Shown piece by piece: positions 48,450-56,935 of a stretch of 64,000 bases of DNA. Numbering within the stretch: the first letter of the stretch is position 1; the number at the start of each line of letters is the position of its first letter. The notes beneath the pieces are model-generated. The model did not search any database. It was not told the origin of the DNA and saw nothing but the letters and a program-made list of their open reading frames with translations. A program made the position numbers and the translations under genes. This DNA is from Acidovorax sp. DW039. GTDB lineage: Bacteria > Pseudomonadota > Gammaproteobacteria > Burkholderiales > Burkholderiaceae_C. The stretch lies in assembly GCF_037101375.1 (NCBI RefSeq), contig NZ_AP029019.1:3572001-3636000 (forward strand). The letters run 5' to 3'.

Positions 48450-49667
48450 ATGCATATGAATCCTCCCAAACTATCCATGGCCCAGGTGCTGGTCTGCGGG
48501 GCAGCCATCGTGACTTTGTCCATGGGCATCCGCCACGGGTTTGGCCTGTGGCTGCAACCCATTACGCAGGAGATGGGATGGACGCGGCAGTCGTTTGCCT
48601 TTGCGATTGCGCTGCAAAACCTGTCTTGGGGCTTGATCGGCATCTTTGCCGGCATGGCGGCCGACCGGTTTGGGGCCTTCAAGGTCTTGATGGGCGGAGC
48701 CGTGCTATATGGGATGGGGCTGGCAGGCATGGCCTTGTCTCCTACGCCGCTCATGTTTGCACTGACTACCGGGATGCTGATTGGCGCAGCCCAGGCGGGC
48801 ACCACCTATGCGGTGATTTATGGCGTGCTGGGGCGGCAGATTGCCCCTGAAAAGCGGTCCTGGGCCATGGGGGTGGCGGCCGCGGCGGGCTCATTCGGGC
48901 AGTTCCTGATGGTGCCTGTGGAGGGCCAGTTGATTGCCAGCCTGGGCTGGCAGCAGGCCCTGCTGGTGCTGTCGCTGGCGGTGCTGATGATCATCCCGCT
49001 GGCGTTCGGTCTGCGGGAGCCCGGCTTTGAAGGCTCTGCCGCTCCCAAGCGGGAGCAGAGCATTGGTCACGCGCTCAAGGAAGCCTTCAGCTACCCGAGC
49101 TTCAACCTGCTGATGGCGGGCTATTTCGTGTGCGGTTTCCAGGTGGTGTTCATCGGGGTGCACATGCCCAGCTACCTCAAGGACCATGGCCTGTCGCCCC
49201 AGGTGGCCAGCTACGCGCTGGCGCTGATCGGGCTGTTCAACGTGTTTGGCACCTACATCGCAGGCACGCTGGGGCAGCGCATGCCCAAGCGCTTCATCCT
49301 GTCGTTCATCTATCTGGCACGGGCAGTAGCCATCAGCATCTTCTTGCTGGTGCCGCTGTCGCCCCTGTCGGTGTACGTGTTCTCTGCCGTGATGGGCGCG
49401 CTGTGGCTGTCTACAGTGCCACCCACCAATGCCACCATTGCCCAGATTTTTGGGGTGCAGCATTTGTCCATGCTGGGCGGGTTTGTGTTCTTCAGCCACC
49501 AGATCGGCAGCTTCATGGGCGTGTGGCTGGGGGGCTATCTGTATGACGCCACCGGCAGTTATGACATCGTCTGGTACATCGCCATCGCGCTAGGCGTGCT
49601 GGCCGGTCTGGTCAACCTGCCCATCAAGGAAGCGCCCCTGCAGCGCACCCAACCCCATCCCGCCTGA
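48450..49667 (+). CDS. Major facilitator superfamily transporter
   Basis: Inner-membrane secondary transporter of 405 residues with about 12 hydrophobic helices. I place the start at the ATG at 48450 (the one at 48456 is equally possible); the longer frame to 48345 adds non-membrane residues. The first half has the GMAADRFGAFKVLMGG loop between helices 2 and 3, a standard MFS motif. The general sequence resembles the oxalate/formate antiporter-like or monocarboxylate branch, but the substrate cannot be given. It is divergent from parE. A 53-residue protein gene follows after 13 bases. Confidence 0.85.
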   Translation: MHMNPPKLSMAQVLVCGAAIVTLSMGIRHGFGLWLQPITQEMGWTRQSFAFAIALQNLSWGLIGIFAGMAADRFGAFKVLMGGAVLYGMGLAGMALSPTPLMFALTTGMLIGAAQAGTTYAVIYGVLGRQIAPEKRSWAMGVAAAAGSFGQFLMVPVEGQLIASLGWQQALLVLSLAVLMIIPLAFGLREPGFEGSAAPKREQSIGHALKEAFSYPSFNLLMAGYFVCGFQVVFIGVHMPSYLKDHGLSPQVASYALALIGLFNVFGTYIAGTLGQRMPKRFILSFIYLARAVAISIFLLVPLSPLSVYVFSAVMGALWLSTVPPTNATIAQIFGVQHLSMLGGFVFFSHQIGSFMGVWLGGYLYDATGSYDIVWYIAIALGVLAGLVNLPIKEAPLQRTQPHPA

Positions 49668-49680
49668 GCATGAGCACTAC

Positions 49681-49842
49681 ATGAGCACCACCTCATCCAC
49701 GCCCACAACCCCAGTGCGCAGCCGCGGGTGGCGGGTGTTGGGGTGGGCGGCAGCCATCGGCGTCTGCGCACTGGTGTTTGCTATGTATACCGTGCCGGAC
49801 TTCATGGTCATGGTGGCGGACAAGGTGTGGTCCTGCTTCTGA
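49681..49842 (+). CDS. Small single-helix membrane protein
   Basis: A 53-residue frame, too short for common gene finders. After a Ser/Thr/Pro-rich start it has a basic patch (RSRGW), one hydrophobic helix of about 20 residues (GWAAAIGVCALVFAMYTV) and a tail ending Trp-Ser-Cys-Phe. The start at 49681 is 13 bases after the transporter stop, without a clear ribosome site, so it may be translated by coupling. It may be a small partner of the transporter. The function is unknown. Confidence 0.55.
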   Translation: MSTTSSTPTTPVRSRGWRVLGWAAAIGVCALVFAMYTVPDFMVMVADKVWSCF

Positions 49843-49898
49843 GGCTTGCTGTGCGCTGCCTGTGAAACAGTGGCACATTGGTGAATAAGAGTGTTTTT

Positions 49899-49949
49899 GC
49901 TGGCTGGCGCTTACCCATCAAGCGCAGGCAGCTATCAAATCAATAGCAA
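49899..49949 (+). repeat. Dispersed ~50-bp repeat, copy 6, abutting a start codon
   Basis: Consensus form: GGCGCTTACCCATC, AAGCGCAGGCAGCTATC and AAATCAATAGCAA. The last base is the A of the ATG of the methyltransferase gene, so the repeat forms its whole immediate leader. Confidence 0.85.
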
Positions 49950-50503
49950 TGCACGGAACTGAAGCTCCTTCCCCATGGGTCCAGCGCTGGAGCCACCTGA
50001 TCCCCGCTGGCAGCGAAGTTCTGGACGTAGCCTGCGGTGCAGGCCGCCATATGCGCTGGCTGGGCAGCCTGGGCTACCGGGTTACGGGCATTGATCGCTC
50101 TGCAGAAGCGCTGGCGGCCTGCGAGGGCCTGGGCACGCTGGTGTGTGCAGATATTGAAAATGGCCCCTGGCCTCTGCCAAGGCGGACGTTTGGCGGCGTG
50201 GTGGTGACCAATTATCTGTGGCGCCCGCTGATGCCCGTTCTGCTGGATAGCCTCGCCCCGGCAGGCGTGCTGATCTACGAGACTTTTGCGCACGGAAATG
50301 AATCTGTGGGCCGCCCCAGCCGCCCGGATTTCCTGCTGCGCCCTGGTGAGCTGCTACAGGTTTGCAGCGGCCTGCGCATCGTGGCGTACGAAGACGGCTA
50401 CCTGGAAAACCCCGCCCGTTTTGTGCAGCGCATCACTGCGGTACGGGAAACACCTCAGGGCCCAGCCCCTGCGCGTCACAGTCTGTGCCCCGCGTCTAGT
50501 TAG
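49949..50503 (+). CDS. Class I SAM-dependent methyltransferase
   Basis: A 184-residue protein with the S-adenosylmethionine-binding motif VLDVACGAGRHMRWL (residues 24-38), an acidic end of strand 2 (VTGIDRS, 45-51) and a motif-4 region VVVTNYLWRP. It resembles TehB-like and other small-molecule methyltransferases; the substrate is unknown. The ATG at 49949 lies at the end of a repeat element and has no good ribosome site; a later start would cut the motif I strand, so this start is kept. It precedes dapA by 30 bases, but a promoter appears to lie at its end. Confidence 0.8.
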   Translation: MHGTEAPSPWVQRWSHLIPAGSEVLDVACGAGRHMRWLGSLGYRVTGIDRSAEALAACEGLGTLVCADIENGPWPLPRRTFGGVVVTNYLWRPLMPVLLDSLAPAGVLIYETFAHGNESVGRPSRPDFLLRPGELLQVCSGLRIVAYEDGYLENPARFVQRITAVRETPQGPAPARHSLCPASS

Positions 50504-50506
50504 AAT
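50501..50506 (+). promoter_or_regulatory. Possible -10 element of dapA
   Basis: TAGAAT lies 27 bases before the dapA ATG, overlapping the end of the methyltransferase gene. No clear -35 element is seen. Confidence 0.4.
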
Positions 50507-50533
50507 GCCCTTTTACCGTTTCCTTCTGCGGAC

Positions 50534-51430
50534 ATGACATCTTCTTCCGTGCCCCTTACCGGCAGCATCGTCGCCCTCGTCACCCCCATGCACGAGGACG
50601 GTAGCGTGGACTACCCCACCTTGCGCAAACTGATCGACTGGCACATCGCCGAAGGCACAGATTGCATCGGCGTGGTGGGCACCACGGGGGAATCGCCCAC
50701 CGTGAACGTGGAAGAGCACTGCGAAATCATCCGCGTGGCCGTGGAACAGGCCGCCAAGCGCGTACCCATCATGGCGGGCTGCGGGGCCAACTCCACCGCC
50801 GAAGCCATCGAGCTGGCCAAATTTGCCAAGAAGGTGGGCGCAGACACGCAATTGCAAGTGGTGCCCTACTACAACAAGCCCACGCAAGAAGGCCAGTACC
50901 AGCACTTCAAGGCCATCGCAGAGGCGGTGGGTGACTTGCCCACCATCCTGTACAACGTGCCCGGCCGCTCGGTGGCCGATATGCAGCATGACACCGTGCT
51001 GCGCCTGGCCCAGGTGCCCGGCATCATCGGCATCAAGGAAGCCACGGGCAACATCGAGCGCGCCCAGTGGCTCATCCGTGAAGCGCCCAAGGGCTTTGGC
51101 ATCTACTCGGGCGATGACCCAACCGCCGTCGCCCTCATGCTCTGCGGCGGCCACGGCAACGTGAGCGTTACTGCCAACGTAGCACCCAAGCTGATGCACG
51201 AGCTGTGCAAGGCTGCCATTGCGGGTAACGTCAAGCGTGCCATGGAAATCCAGCTGCAGTTGCTGCCCGTGCACAAAAACCTGTTCGTGGAAGCCAATCC
51301 CATTCCCGTGAAGTGGGCCATGGCCCGCATGGGACTGTGCGGCGGAACCATGCGCCTGCCCATGACTCCACTGTCCCAGAGCAACGAAGCCGTGGTTGAA
51401 GCTGCATTGCGCAGCAGCGGCCTGCTTTGA
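50534..51430 (+). CDS. dapA: 4-hydroxy-tetrahydrodipicolinate synthase
   Basis: Enzyme of 298 residues that condenses pyruvate with aspartate semialdehyde, the first step of the lysine/diaminopimelate branch. Class I aldolase of the DapA/NAL family: Schiff-base Lys168 in [11 protein letters not shown], Tyr140 in ILYNVPGRS, and the GTTGESPT segment at 49-56 that binds pyruvate. The length is usual. It is followed after 34 bases by bamC, the dapA-bamC (nlpB) order known from other proteobacteria. Confidence 0.95.
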   Translation: MTSSSVPLTGSIVALVTPMHEDGSVDYPTLRKLIDWHIAEGTDCIGVVGTTGESPTVNVEEHCEIIRVAVEQAAKRVPIMAGCGANSTAEAIELAKFAKKVGADTQLQVVPYYNKPTQEGQYQHFKAIAEAVGDLPTILYNVPGRSVADMQHDTVLRLAQVPGIIGIKEATGNIERAQWLIREAPKGFGIYSGDDPTAVALMLCGGHGNVSVTANVAPKLMHELCKAAIAGNVKRAMEIQLQLLPVHKNLFVEANPIPVKWAMARMGLCGGTMRLPMTPLSQSNEAVVEAALRSSGLL

Positions 51431-51464
51431 TCCGCCCCCTCACAGACATTCCAAGGATTTCCGA

Positions 51465-52562
51465 GTGAAAGCAAATACCCGCCTGGGCCTGCTCGCCCTT
51501 GTTGCAGCCCTTTCAGCATGCTCGACCCTTGAGGGCGACAAAATCGACTACAAGAGTGCCACCAAGGGTTCGACCCTGGAAGTGCCTCCAGACCTGACCC
51601 AGCTGGCCAAGGACTCGCGCTACGCCGTGCCAGGGGGTGCTGTGTCGGCAGCAGCCCTGCAAGCCAGCCAGCAGGCAGCACAGCCCACAGCAGCCAGCCA
51701 GACAGCCGCCACCGCGATTGGCGATGTGCGCATTGAACGCGATGGCAACCAGCGCTGGCTGGTCATCAACCGCCCGGCCGACAAACTGTGGGAGCCCGTG
51801 CGTGACTTCTGGCTGGAAAGCGGCTTTATCTTCACGCAAGAACAGGCCAATCTGGGCATTCTGGAGACCGACTGGGCGGAAAACCGCGCCAAGCTGCCGC
51901 AGGACATCGTGCGCTCCACCATCGGCAAAGTGTTCGAATCGCTCTACTCCACCGGTGAGCGCGACAAGTTCCGCACCCGCCTGGAGCGCAACGCCAATGG
52001 GGGCACAGACATCTACATCAGCCACCGCGGCATGATCGAGGTCTACACCAGCACCCACAAAGACCAGACGATCTGGCAGCCTCGCCCGGCCGATCCTGAG
52101 CTGGAAGCCGAATTCTTGCGTCGCCTCATGGTAAAGCTGGGCGTCAGCCAGGAACAATCCAAGGCGATTGCCGCCAGCGCGCCCGCTCAGGTCACACCAG
52201 CAGCCCGTATTGCCACCGTGAACAACGCCCCAGCCGTGCAGCTGGACGAAAACTTCGACCGCGCCTGGCGTCGCGTAGGTCTGGCACTGGACCGCACAGG
52301 CTTCACCGTGGAAGACCGCAACCGCAAGGACGGCCTGTACTTCGTACGTTACGTGCCCCCCAATCCGGACAAGAAAGAGCCCGGATTCTTCAGCAAGCTG
52401 TTCGGCAGCTCTGCGGCGGCCATTCCACCGATCAAGTACCGGATTGCTGTGCGTAGCGAGGGCAACTCCAGCACCGTCTCCGTCCTCAACGAGGCGGGCA
52501 ATCCTGAAACCTCTGCCAACGCCGAACGCATCGTACGGGTGATTGCGGACGAGCTGAAGTAA
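51465..52562 (+). CDS. bamC: Outer-membrane protein assembly factor BamC
   Basis: Lipoprotein of the BAM complex, 365 residues. The GTG at 51465 follows AAGGA and starts a signal with lipobox LSAC (Cys19); the frame extending into dapA is rejected. The mature N-terminus (TLEGDKIDYKSA ... LEVPPDLTQL) is the region that binds BamD in E. coli. Two BamC-type helix-grip domains follow, at about residues 90-215 and 245-360. An Ala/Gln-rich linker lies at 55-85. The position after dapA supports the call. A terminator follows. Confidence 0.9.
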   Translation: MKANTRLGLLALVAALSACSTLEGDKIDYKSATKGSTLEVPPDLTQLAKDSRYAVPGGAVSAAALQASQQAAQPTAASQTAATAIGDVRIERDGNQRWLVINRPADKLWEPVRDFWLESGFIFTQEQANLGILETDWAENRAKLPQDIVRSTIGKVFESLYSTGERDKFRTRLERNANGGTDIYISHRGMIEVYTSTHKDQTIWQPRPADPELEAEFLRRLMVKLGVSQEQSKAIAASAPAQVTPAARIATVNNAPAVQLDENFDRAWRRVGLALDRTGFTVEDRNRKDGLYFVRYVPPNPDKKEPGFFSKLFGSSAAAIPPIKYRIAVRSEGNSSTVSVLNEAGNPETSANAERIVRVIADELK

Positions 52563-52594
52563 GGCTCTTCAGGGGCTTCGGCCCCTCCAACGAA

Positions 52595-52634
52595 AGCCCC
52601 GCAGCCCCTTAGGAGCCCGCGGGGCTTTTTATTT
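52595..52634 (+). terminator. Rho-independent terminator of bamC
   Basis: Stem AGCCCCGC / GCGGGGCT with a 16-base loop that can pair further, followed by a T-rich run (52626-52634). Confidence 0.85.
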
Positions 52635-52692
52635 TGATGAACATACGGGCTGCCAGCATATTGCACACGGTAGCGCCCAACAGGATCGATGC

Positions 52693-53478
52693 ATGCTGCG
52701 CCTTAAAAATCTGGGCAGTGGCAGCTCAGGCAACGCCACGGTGATTGAAGGCAGTGATGGCCTCCACACGCGGCGTCTGCTGGTGGACTGCGGGCTGGGG
52801 ATACGCCAGCTGGAAGCACGGCTGGGGCAGGCGGAACTCACGCTGGCCGATATCGACGCCTTGTTCATCACCCACGAACATGCCGACCACATCGGCTGTG
52901 CGCTGTCTGTCGCCAGCAAGCGCGGCATCCCCGTATGGATGAGCCACGGCACCCACACCGCCCTGGGTGCACCTGATCTGCAAGGTTTGCTGCATATTGC
53001 GCACGACATGCAACCCATCGACCTGGGTGCATGGCAAGCTACACCTTTCACCGTGCCCCACGATGCCCGAGAGCCTTTGCAGCTGACTTGCACCGATGGC
53101 GACGTACGCCTGGGTGTATTGACAGACCTGGGACATATCACGCCCCATGTGCTGGACCAGGTAACGGACTGCCATGCGCTTTTTCTGGAATCCAACCACG
53201 ACACCGCGATGCTGGAGGCGTCCCACTACCCTGCCTTTCTCAAACGCAGGGTCGGCGGAAAGTATGGGCACCTGGCCAATACTGCTGCGGCTGATCTGCT
53301 CTCCACAGTGCGCCACCCGGGGCTGACCCAGGTCATCGCAGCGCACCTGAGCGCACACAACAACACGCCAGAGATGGCACGCAATGCACTGAGTACCGCC
53401 ATGGACTGGCCGCCCGAGCAGATCGAGGTTGCGCATCCGATCAACGGAACGCACTGGATTCGCGTGCGCCCCAGCTGA
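52693..53478 (+). CDS. Metallo-beta-lactamase-fold hydrolase (YycJ/WalJ-like)
   Basis: A 261-residue protein with the metal-binding HEHADH motif (His61, His63, Asp65, His66) and later ligands (a His in HDAREP, an Asp in LTDLGH and a His near the C-terminus in VAAHLSAHNN-like context). The GSSGN segment at the N-terminus and overall pattern match the YycJ/WalJ group, linked to cell-wall homeostasis or DNA repair; substrates are unclear. ATG at 52693; no ribosome site better than weak is seen. It starts shortly after the bamC terminator. Confidence 0.85.
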   Translation: MLRLKNLGSGSSGNATVIEGSDGLHTRRLLVDCGLGIRQLEARLGQAELTLADIDALFITHEHADHIGCALSVASKRGIPVWMSHGTHTALGAPDLQGLLHIAHDMQPIDLGAWQATPFTVPHDAREPLQLTCTDGDVRLGVLTDLGHITPHVLDQVTDCHALFLESNHDTAMLEASHYPAFLKRRVGGKYGHLANTAAADLLSTVRHPGLTQVIAAHLSAHNNTPEMARNALSTAMDWPPEQIEVAHPINGTHWIRVRPS

Positions 53479-53569
53479 CTTCAAGACAGTCTCGCGGGAG
53501 TATGGAGCGCCAAGGGAGAGCTCGGGGTCTTTCAAAACCCTCACACCGCGGCAGAACGACAATCGGTGC

Positions 53570-53974
53570 ATGGGCATGCATCTGAAGCTGAAAACCTGGG
53601 CCCAGCGAATCAAGCGAGATGGCGTGACTTTATGGTTCGCCTGCAAGCACCCGGCAACGCCCTGGTATGTCAAAGGCATGGCGGGCTTTGTTGTGGCGTA
53701 CGCACTCAGTCCAGTGGATCTCATACCAGACTTCATCCCCATCCTGGGTTACCTGGACGATGTCGTACTGCTACCCTGCCTGATCTGGCTGACCATCCAG
53801 CTGTTGCCTGAATCGGTTCTGCTGGCCAGCCGAGCGCAAGCAGATGAATGGATGCTCAAGCACACACGCAAACCCCGCAGCCTGTGGGGAGGCATTGCGA
53901 TTGTGGCCGTGTGGATAGCAGCTCTCGCTGCGCTGGCTCTGTGGCTTTACAGCAGACTCCAAGAGACTTTTTGA
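53570..53974 (+). CDS. DUF1232 (YkvA-like) membrane protein
   Basis: A 134-residue protein. The start is set at the ATG at 53570 (53576 is also possible); the frame extending into the upstream gene is rejected. The DUF1232 core, YALSPVDLIPDFIPILGYLDD, is split over residues about 43-65 and marks the family; a C-terminal membrane helix covers 110-130. Function unknown. It is probably an inner-membrane protein. Confidence 0.85.
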   Translation: MGMHLKLKTWAQRIKRDGVTLWFACKHPATPWYVKGMAGFVVAYALSPVDLIPDFIPILGYLDDVVLLPCLIWLTIQLLPESVLLASRAQADEWMLKHTRKPRSLWGGIAIVAVWIAALAALALWLYSRLQETF

Positions 53975-54017
53975 GAACCAAGCTTTACCCGTCATCTTGC
54001 GGACAGATAAAAAACAA

Positions 54018-54047
54018 AAGCCCCGCTTCTTGCGAAAGCGGGGCTTT
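54018..54047 (-). terminator. Rho-independent terminator (bidirectional)
   Basis: Stem AAAGCCCCGCTT / AAGCGGGGCTTT with T-rich flanks. It lies between the convergent DUF1232 gene and the small lipoprotein gene, and has the better T-run for the minus strand. Confidence 0.85.
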
Positions 54048-54095
54048 GGAGAAGAGAGTTTGCTGCCGCGTGCGGCAACAAACTCTGTCCGTCAA

Positions 54096-54365
54096 TTACT
54101 TGGCTTGCGAAGCGCCGGTGGCAGCAGCAGCGGCTGTGTCAGCAGCAGCCTTGGCAGCGTCAGCAGCAGGAGCAGCGTCGGAAGCAGCGGCAGCAGGAGC
54201 GGCTTCGGAGGCAGCAGGAGCGGCTTCAGAAGCAGCAGGTGCTGGAGCAGGGGCGGGAGCTGCTGCAGGTGCAGGAGCTGGTGCTGGAGCGGGTTCTTCC
54301 TTCTTGCCACAAGCGGCGAGAGCAGCAGCAGCGATCAGGGCGGCCAGAACGACGGAGTTCTTCAT
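54096..54365 (-). CDS. Small Ala/Pro-rich lipoprotein
   Basis: An 89-residue protein. A short signal peptide with lipobox LAAC (Cys19) is followed by a charged GKKEEP segment, Pro-Ala repeats and a run of Ser-Glu-Ala-Ala-Pro-Ala-Ala repeats, ending Gln-Ala-Lys. The DNA has a 21-bp tandem repeat (54190-54231). Lipoproteins of this low-complexity kind are common in Comamonadaceae and have no known function; an envelope spacer or linker role is possible. A perfect TATAAT at 54487-54492 lies upstream. Confidence 0.8.
   Translation of the reverse strand: MKNSVVLAALIAAAALAACGKKEEPAPAPAPAPAAAPAPAPAPAASEAAPAASEAAPAAAASDAAPAADAAKAAADTAAAAATGASQAK
54190..54231. repeat. 21-bp tandem repeat in the lipoprotein gene
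   Basis: Two near-identical units (GCAGCAGGAGCGGCTTCGGA and one more base; one or two differences in the second) plus a partial third, encoding seven-residue Ala-rich repeats. Copy number may vary between strains. Confidence 0.75.
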
Positions 54366-54486
54366 TTCAAATTTCCTAGTTGGACAGACAAAAAGCTTGA
54401 AAAGCCACAGCGACCGGCGCTAAAAGCCCTGGTACGCATTGGCGCAATGCACTTGAGGGTTGCACCATTTTCGGGCGCAGCCATAA

Positions 54487-54492
54487 ATTATA
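54487..54492 (-). promoter_or_regulatory. Possible -10 element of the lipoprotein gene
   Basis: TATAAT on the minus strand, about 120 bases before the start, in the most AT-rich patch of this part of the window. The -35 match is poor. Confidence 0.4.
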
Positions 54493-54615
54493 TTGGTATT
54501 TAGTCAATAGTGGCTAACACCGAAAAAAGGTTTACTGCAAGTTGACATAGGCACCGATGCAACACTGCCTTCTGTAGCAGTGCTCCATTGTGGGGATGCG
54601 CTGGCAGCACGGGCC

Positions 54616-55155
54616 TTAGAGACCCAACGTCGTGGCCGGAAAACCCGGCGCGCTTTTGCTGCGAATCCACTCGCTCAGCGACTCATGCACCAGAACACGG
54701 CGCTCGGGCTCGGTGCCCGTGACACCTGCGCACCGTTGCGTGTCCAGCCGCTGCATCACCCACACGGGAGACCACAGCACGCTGGGCAACTCCAGCGGAT
54801 CCGCCGAAGGACATTTACGGCAGGTGATGATGTGATCCCAGGTGCCTCGCCACTGCACAAAGCGGGCATGACGGCGAATCACATCGTCGTAACTGCAGGC
54901 CAGCATGGTGAATTTGCGACCACTGCGGGCCCAGGCTTGCAGGGATTCCACCACCGCCCGCTCGCCCAACGGCCAGTCGTGGAAATTGGCGTCACTGACC
55001 AGCAATTCCGGCCACCCCTCGCGGGCCGCAGCAGCAAATGCGTCTCGCACCATCTGCAAAAAGGCTTCGCGGCTGCTGAATCTGCCCGCGGGCAGCCCGT
55101 GCGCAGAAGACCCTGGTGAGGGCTGAGAGGAAGGTGTACCGGAAGCTTGCGTCAT
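54616..55155 (-). CDS. Hypothetical protein coupled to the RoxA-like oxygenase
   Basis: A 179-residue protein of unknown function. After a Ser/Pro-rich start the core has a segment ELLVSDANFHDWPLGERAVV and later FVQWRGTWDHIITC, with a CRKC pair near residue 113; the pattern hints at a phospholipase D-like or DUF7931-type fold, which I cannot confirm. The start (55155) overlaps the stop of the oxygenase gene (55152) by 4 bases, so the two are probably translated together. Confidence 0.7.
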   Translation of the reverse strand: MTQASGTPSSQPSPGSSAHGLPAGRFSSREAFLQMVRDAFAAAAREGWPELLVSDANFHDWPLGERAVVESLQAWARSGRKFTMLACSYDDVIRRHARFVQWRGTWDHIITCRKCPSADPLELPSVLWSPVWVMQRLDTQRCAGVTGTEPERRVLVHESLSEWIRSKSAPGFPATTLGL

Positions 55156-56291
55156 GGTGCGAGATCGATGTCCGCGCAGGGCTGCGCCCAGCCATCATCG
55201 CACCAGGTAGAGATCAGCTCCAGCGCATCATCGCTGGCGCGGGCAAGATCCTTGGCACTGAGATAACGCTGATTGGCCAGGCGACGCATCAGCGTTGCGT
55301 CCTTGCCTGCGGCGCGATAGCTTTCTCCGTTGATGAAAACATGGTGCGCGTCGTACATCATGCGGGTGCGTCGATCCAGGCGAACGGCTTCCATCATGCC
55401 CCCCGACCCCTGGGCATCAAACCAGACGTTGGGCTTGGGCTCCGTCAGATATTCACCCAGTGCGCGCTCCAGTGCCAGCGGCTGAGCCAGCGCACGCTGC
55501 AAAGCCGCTTGGGCAAACCCCTGCAGACTGGCCGGTATGGCTCCAGGCTCAGACACAGCCTCCTGCTTGGGATCGCGGTACATCTGCACCTGCTCGTCAT
55601 CGGCCGCATCTTCCGACAAGCGCACCAGCAGCTCCTGCGCCAGCTCCGCGCGGGCCGGGGAACGGAACCCGATGGAATAGGTCATGCACTCCCCTTCGGC
55701 AATGCCGTCGTGGGCGTAGCGCGGGGGCAGATACAGCATGTCGCCGGGCTCGAGGACAAACTCTTCTTCAGGCTCAAAGTCGGCCAGTATCTTGAGGGGG
55801 ATCCCGTCCTTGAGACTCAGGTCCTTCTGCCGCCCAATGCGCCAACGCCTGCGCCCATGGGCTTGAAGCAGAAATACGTCGTAGCTGTCGAAATGGGGAC
55901 CCACTCCACCACCGTCGGTGGCGTAGCTGATCATCAGGTCGTCCAGGCGGGCTTCCGGCACGAAGCGGAATTGCTGCATCAACTGGTGCACAGCATCGTT
56001 GTGCAAGTCCACGCCTTGCACCAGCAAAGTCCATTCACGCTGGGTCATGGCTGGCAGGGAACGGCGGGCAAAAGGGCCATGACGCAGTTTCCATGCGCCC
56101 TTGACCTGCTGTACCAAGCGCGACTCCACCGCCTCTTCCGCTGCCAGGGCGAACATTTCGGAGCGCAGTACCGGCGGCTTGAAGTTGGGGATGGCCTGGC
56201 GCACCAGTAAGGGCTTTTTGTGCCAGTGGCGGCGCATGAACTGCTCGGGAGTGAGCCCGCCCAGAAGGGATAAAGGTTGTTGGGTATCCAT
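55152..56291 (-). CDS. roxA: JmjC-like cupin oxygenase (RoxA/YcfD family)
   Basis: Predicted Fe(II)/2-oxoglutarate oxygenase of 379 residues. In E. coli the relative YcfD (RoxA) hydroxylates Arg81 of ribosomal protein L16. The start at 56291 is preferred to 56327. The N-terminal PEQFMRRHWHKKPLLVR segment and the metal triad His133/Asp135 (GPHFDSYDVFLLQ) and His194 (PPRYAHDG) fit the family closely. A winged-helix C-terminal part follows (about 270-379). It is divergent from the FKBP isomerase gene and overlaps the gene after it. Confidence 0.85.
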   Translation of the reverse strand: MDTQQPLSLLGGLTPEQFMRRHWHKKPLLVRQAIPNFKPPVLRSEMFALAAEEAVESRLVQQVKGAWKLRHGPFARRSLPAMTQREWTLLVQGVDLHNDAVHQLMQQFRFVPEARLDDLMISYATDGGGVGPHFDSYDVFLLQAHGRRRWRIGRQKDLSLKDGIPLKILADFEPEEEFVLEPGDMLYLPPRYAHDGIAEGECMTYSIGFRSPARAELAQELLVRLSEDAADDEQVQMYRDPKQEAVSEPGAIPASLQGFAQAALQRALAQPLALERALGEYLTEPKPNVWFDAQGSGGMMEAVRLDRRTRMMYDAHHVFINGESYRAAGKDATLMRRLANQRYLSAKDLARASDDALELISTWCDDGWAQPCADIDLAP

Positions 56292-56344
56292 GGAAAGGCT
56301 GGTGCCCCTGGCGGGGCCATTGGTCAAACTGCGACAATTCTCCT

Positions 56345-56869
56345 ATGGAAATTACCCAACAATGCGTGGTCGCACTGACCTGGACCCTGAAAGACACCCT
56401 TGGCGAAGAACTCGACGTGCTGGAGGAGCCCGTCGAGTTTCTGGTGGGTGGCAATGACTTGTTGCCCCGTATCGAAGAAGCCCTGCAAGGGCATTCCGCC
56501 GGGGCCAAGCTCTCGTTGCATCTGGAGCCCGAAGATGCTTTCGGCGATTTCAACGATCAGCTGCTCTTTCTGGAGCCCCGGCAGCTTTTCCCTGCGGAGA
56601 TTGAAGAAGGCATGACGTTCGAGGGCTCTGCCTTGCCCGAGGGTTGCAACCCTGACGCACCGCGCAGCGGTCTGTACACGGTGGCAGAAATCTACCCCGA
56701 GCATGTGGTGCTGGACGGCAACCACCCATTGGCAGGCATTGCGCTGCGCCTGCAGGTGAAGGTGGAATCGGTCAGGGAAGCCACCGAAGAGGAGATAGGC
56801 AAAGGGACGACCGGCACCGGCTTCTTCCGCATTGAAGCCCAGGCGCCGGGCAATAACCTCCTGCACTGA
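56345..56869 (+). CDS. FKBP-type peptidyl-prolyl isomerase (SlyD-like)
   Basis: A 174-residue protein with the SlyD arrangement: FKBP half (VALTWTLKDTLGEELD, then EFLVGGNDLLPRIEEAL), an insert-in-flap chaperone segment in the middle (about 75-125) and the closing FKBP strand (PLAGIALRLQVKVESVREAT). It lacks the His-rich nickel-binding tail of E. coli SlyD. It should help proline-limited folding in the cytoplasm. It is divergent from roxA with 53 bases between starts, so the promoters overlap. Confidence 0.88.
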   Translation: MEITQQCVVALTWTLKDTLGEELDVLEEPVEFLVGGNDLLPRIEEALQGHSAGAKLSLHLEPEDAFGDFNDQLLFLEPRQLFPAEIEEGMTFEGSALPEGCNPDAPRSGLYTVAEIYPEHVVLDGNHPLAGIALRLQVKVESVREATEEEIGKGTTGTGFFRIEAQAPGNNLLH

Positions 56870-56870
56870 T

Positions 56871-56902
56871 AAAACAAAACCACCCCTTTCGAAAAGGGGC
56901 GG
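56871..56902 (-). terminator. Terminator of the glycine-zipper gene
   Basis: On the minus strand, a stem CCGCCCCTTTT / AAAGGGGTGG is followed by TTTTGTTTT. It lies between the convergent slyD-like and glycine-zipper genes. Confidence 0.75.
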
Positions 56903-56935
56903 TAATAAACCTCAGCCAGAGAGGCTGGCAAGCCG

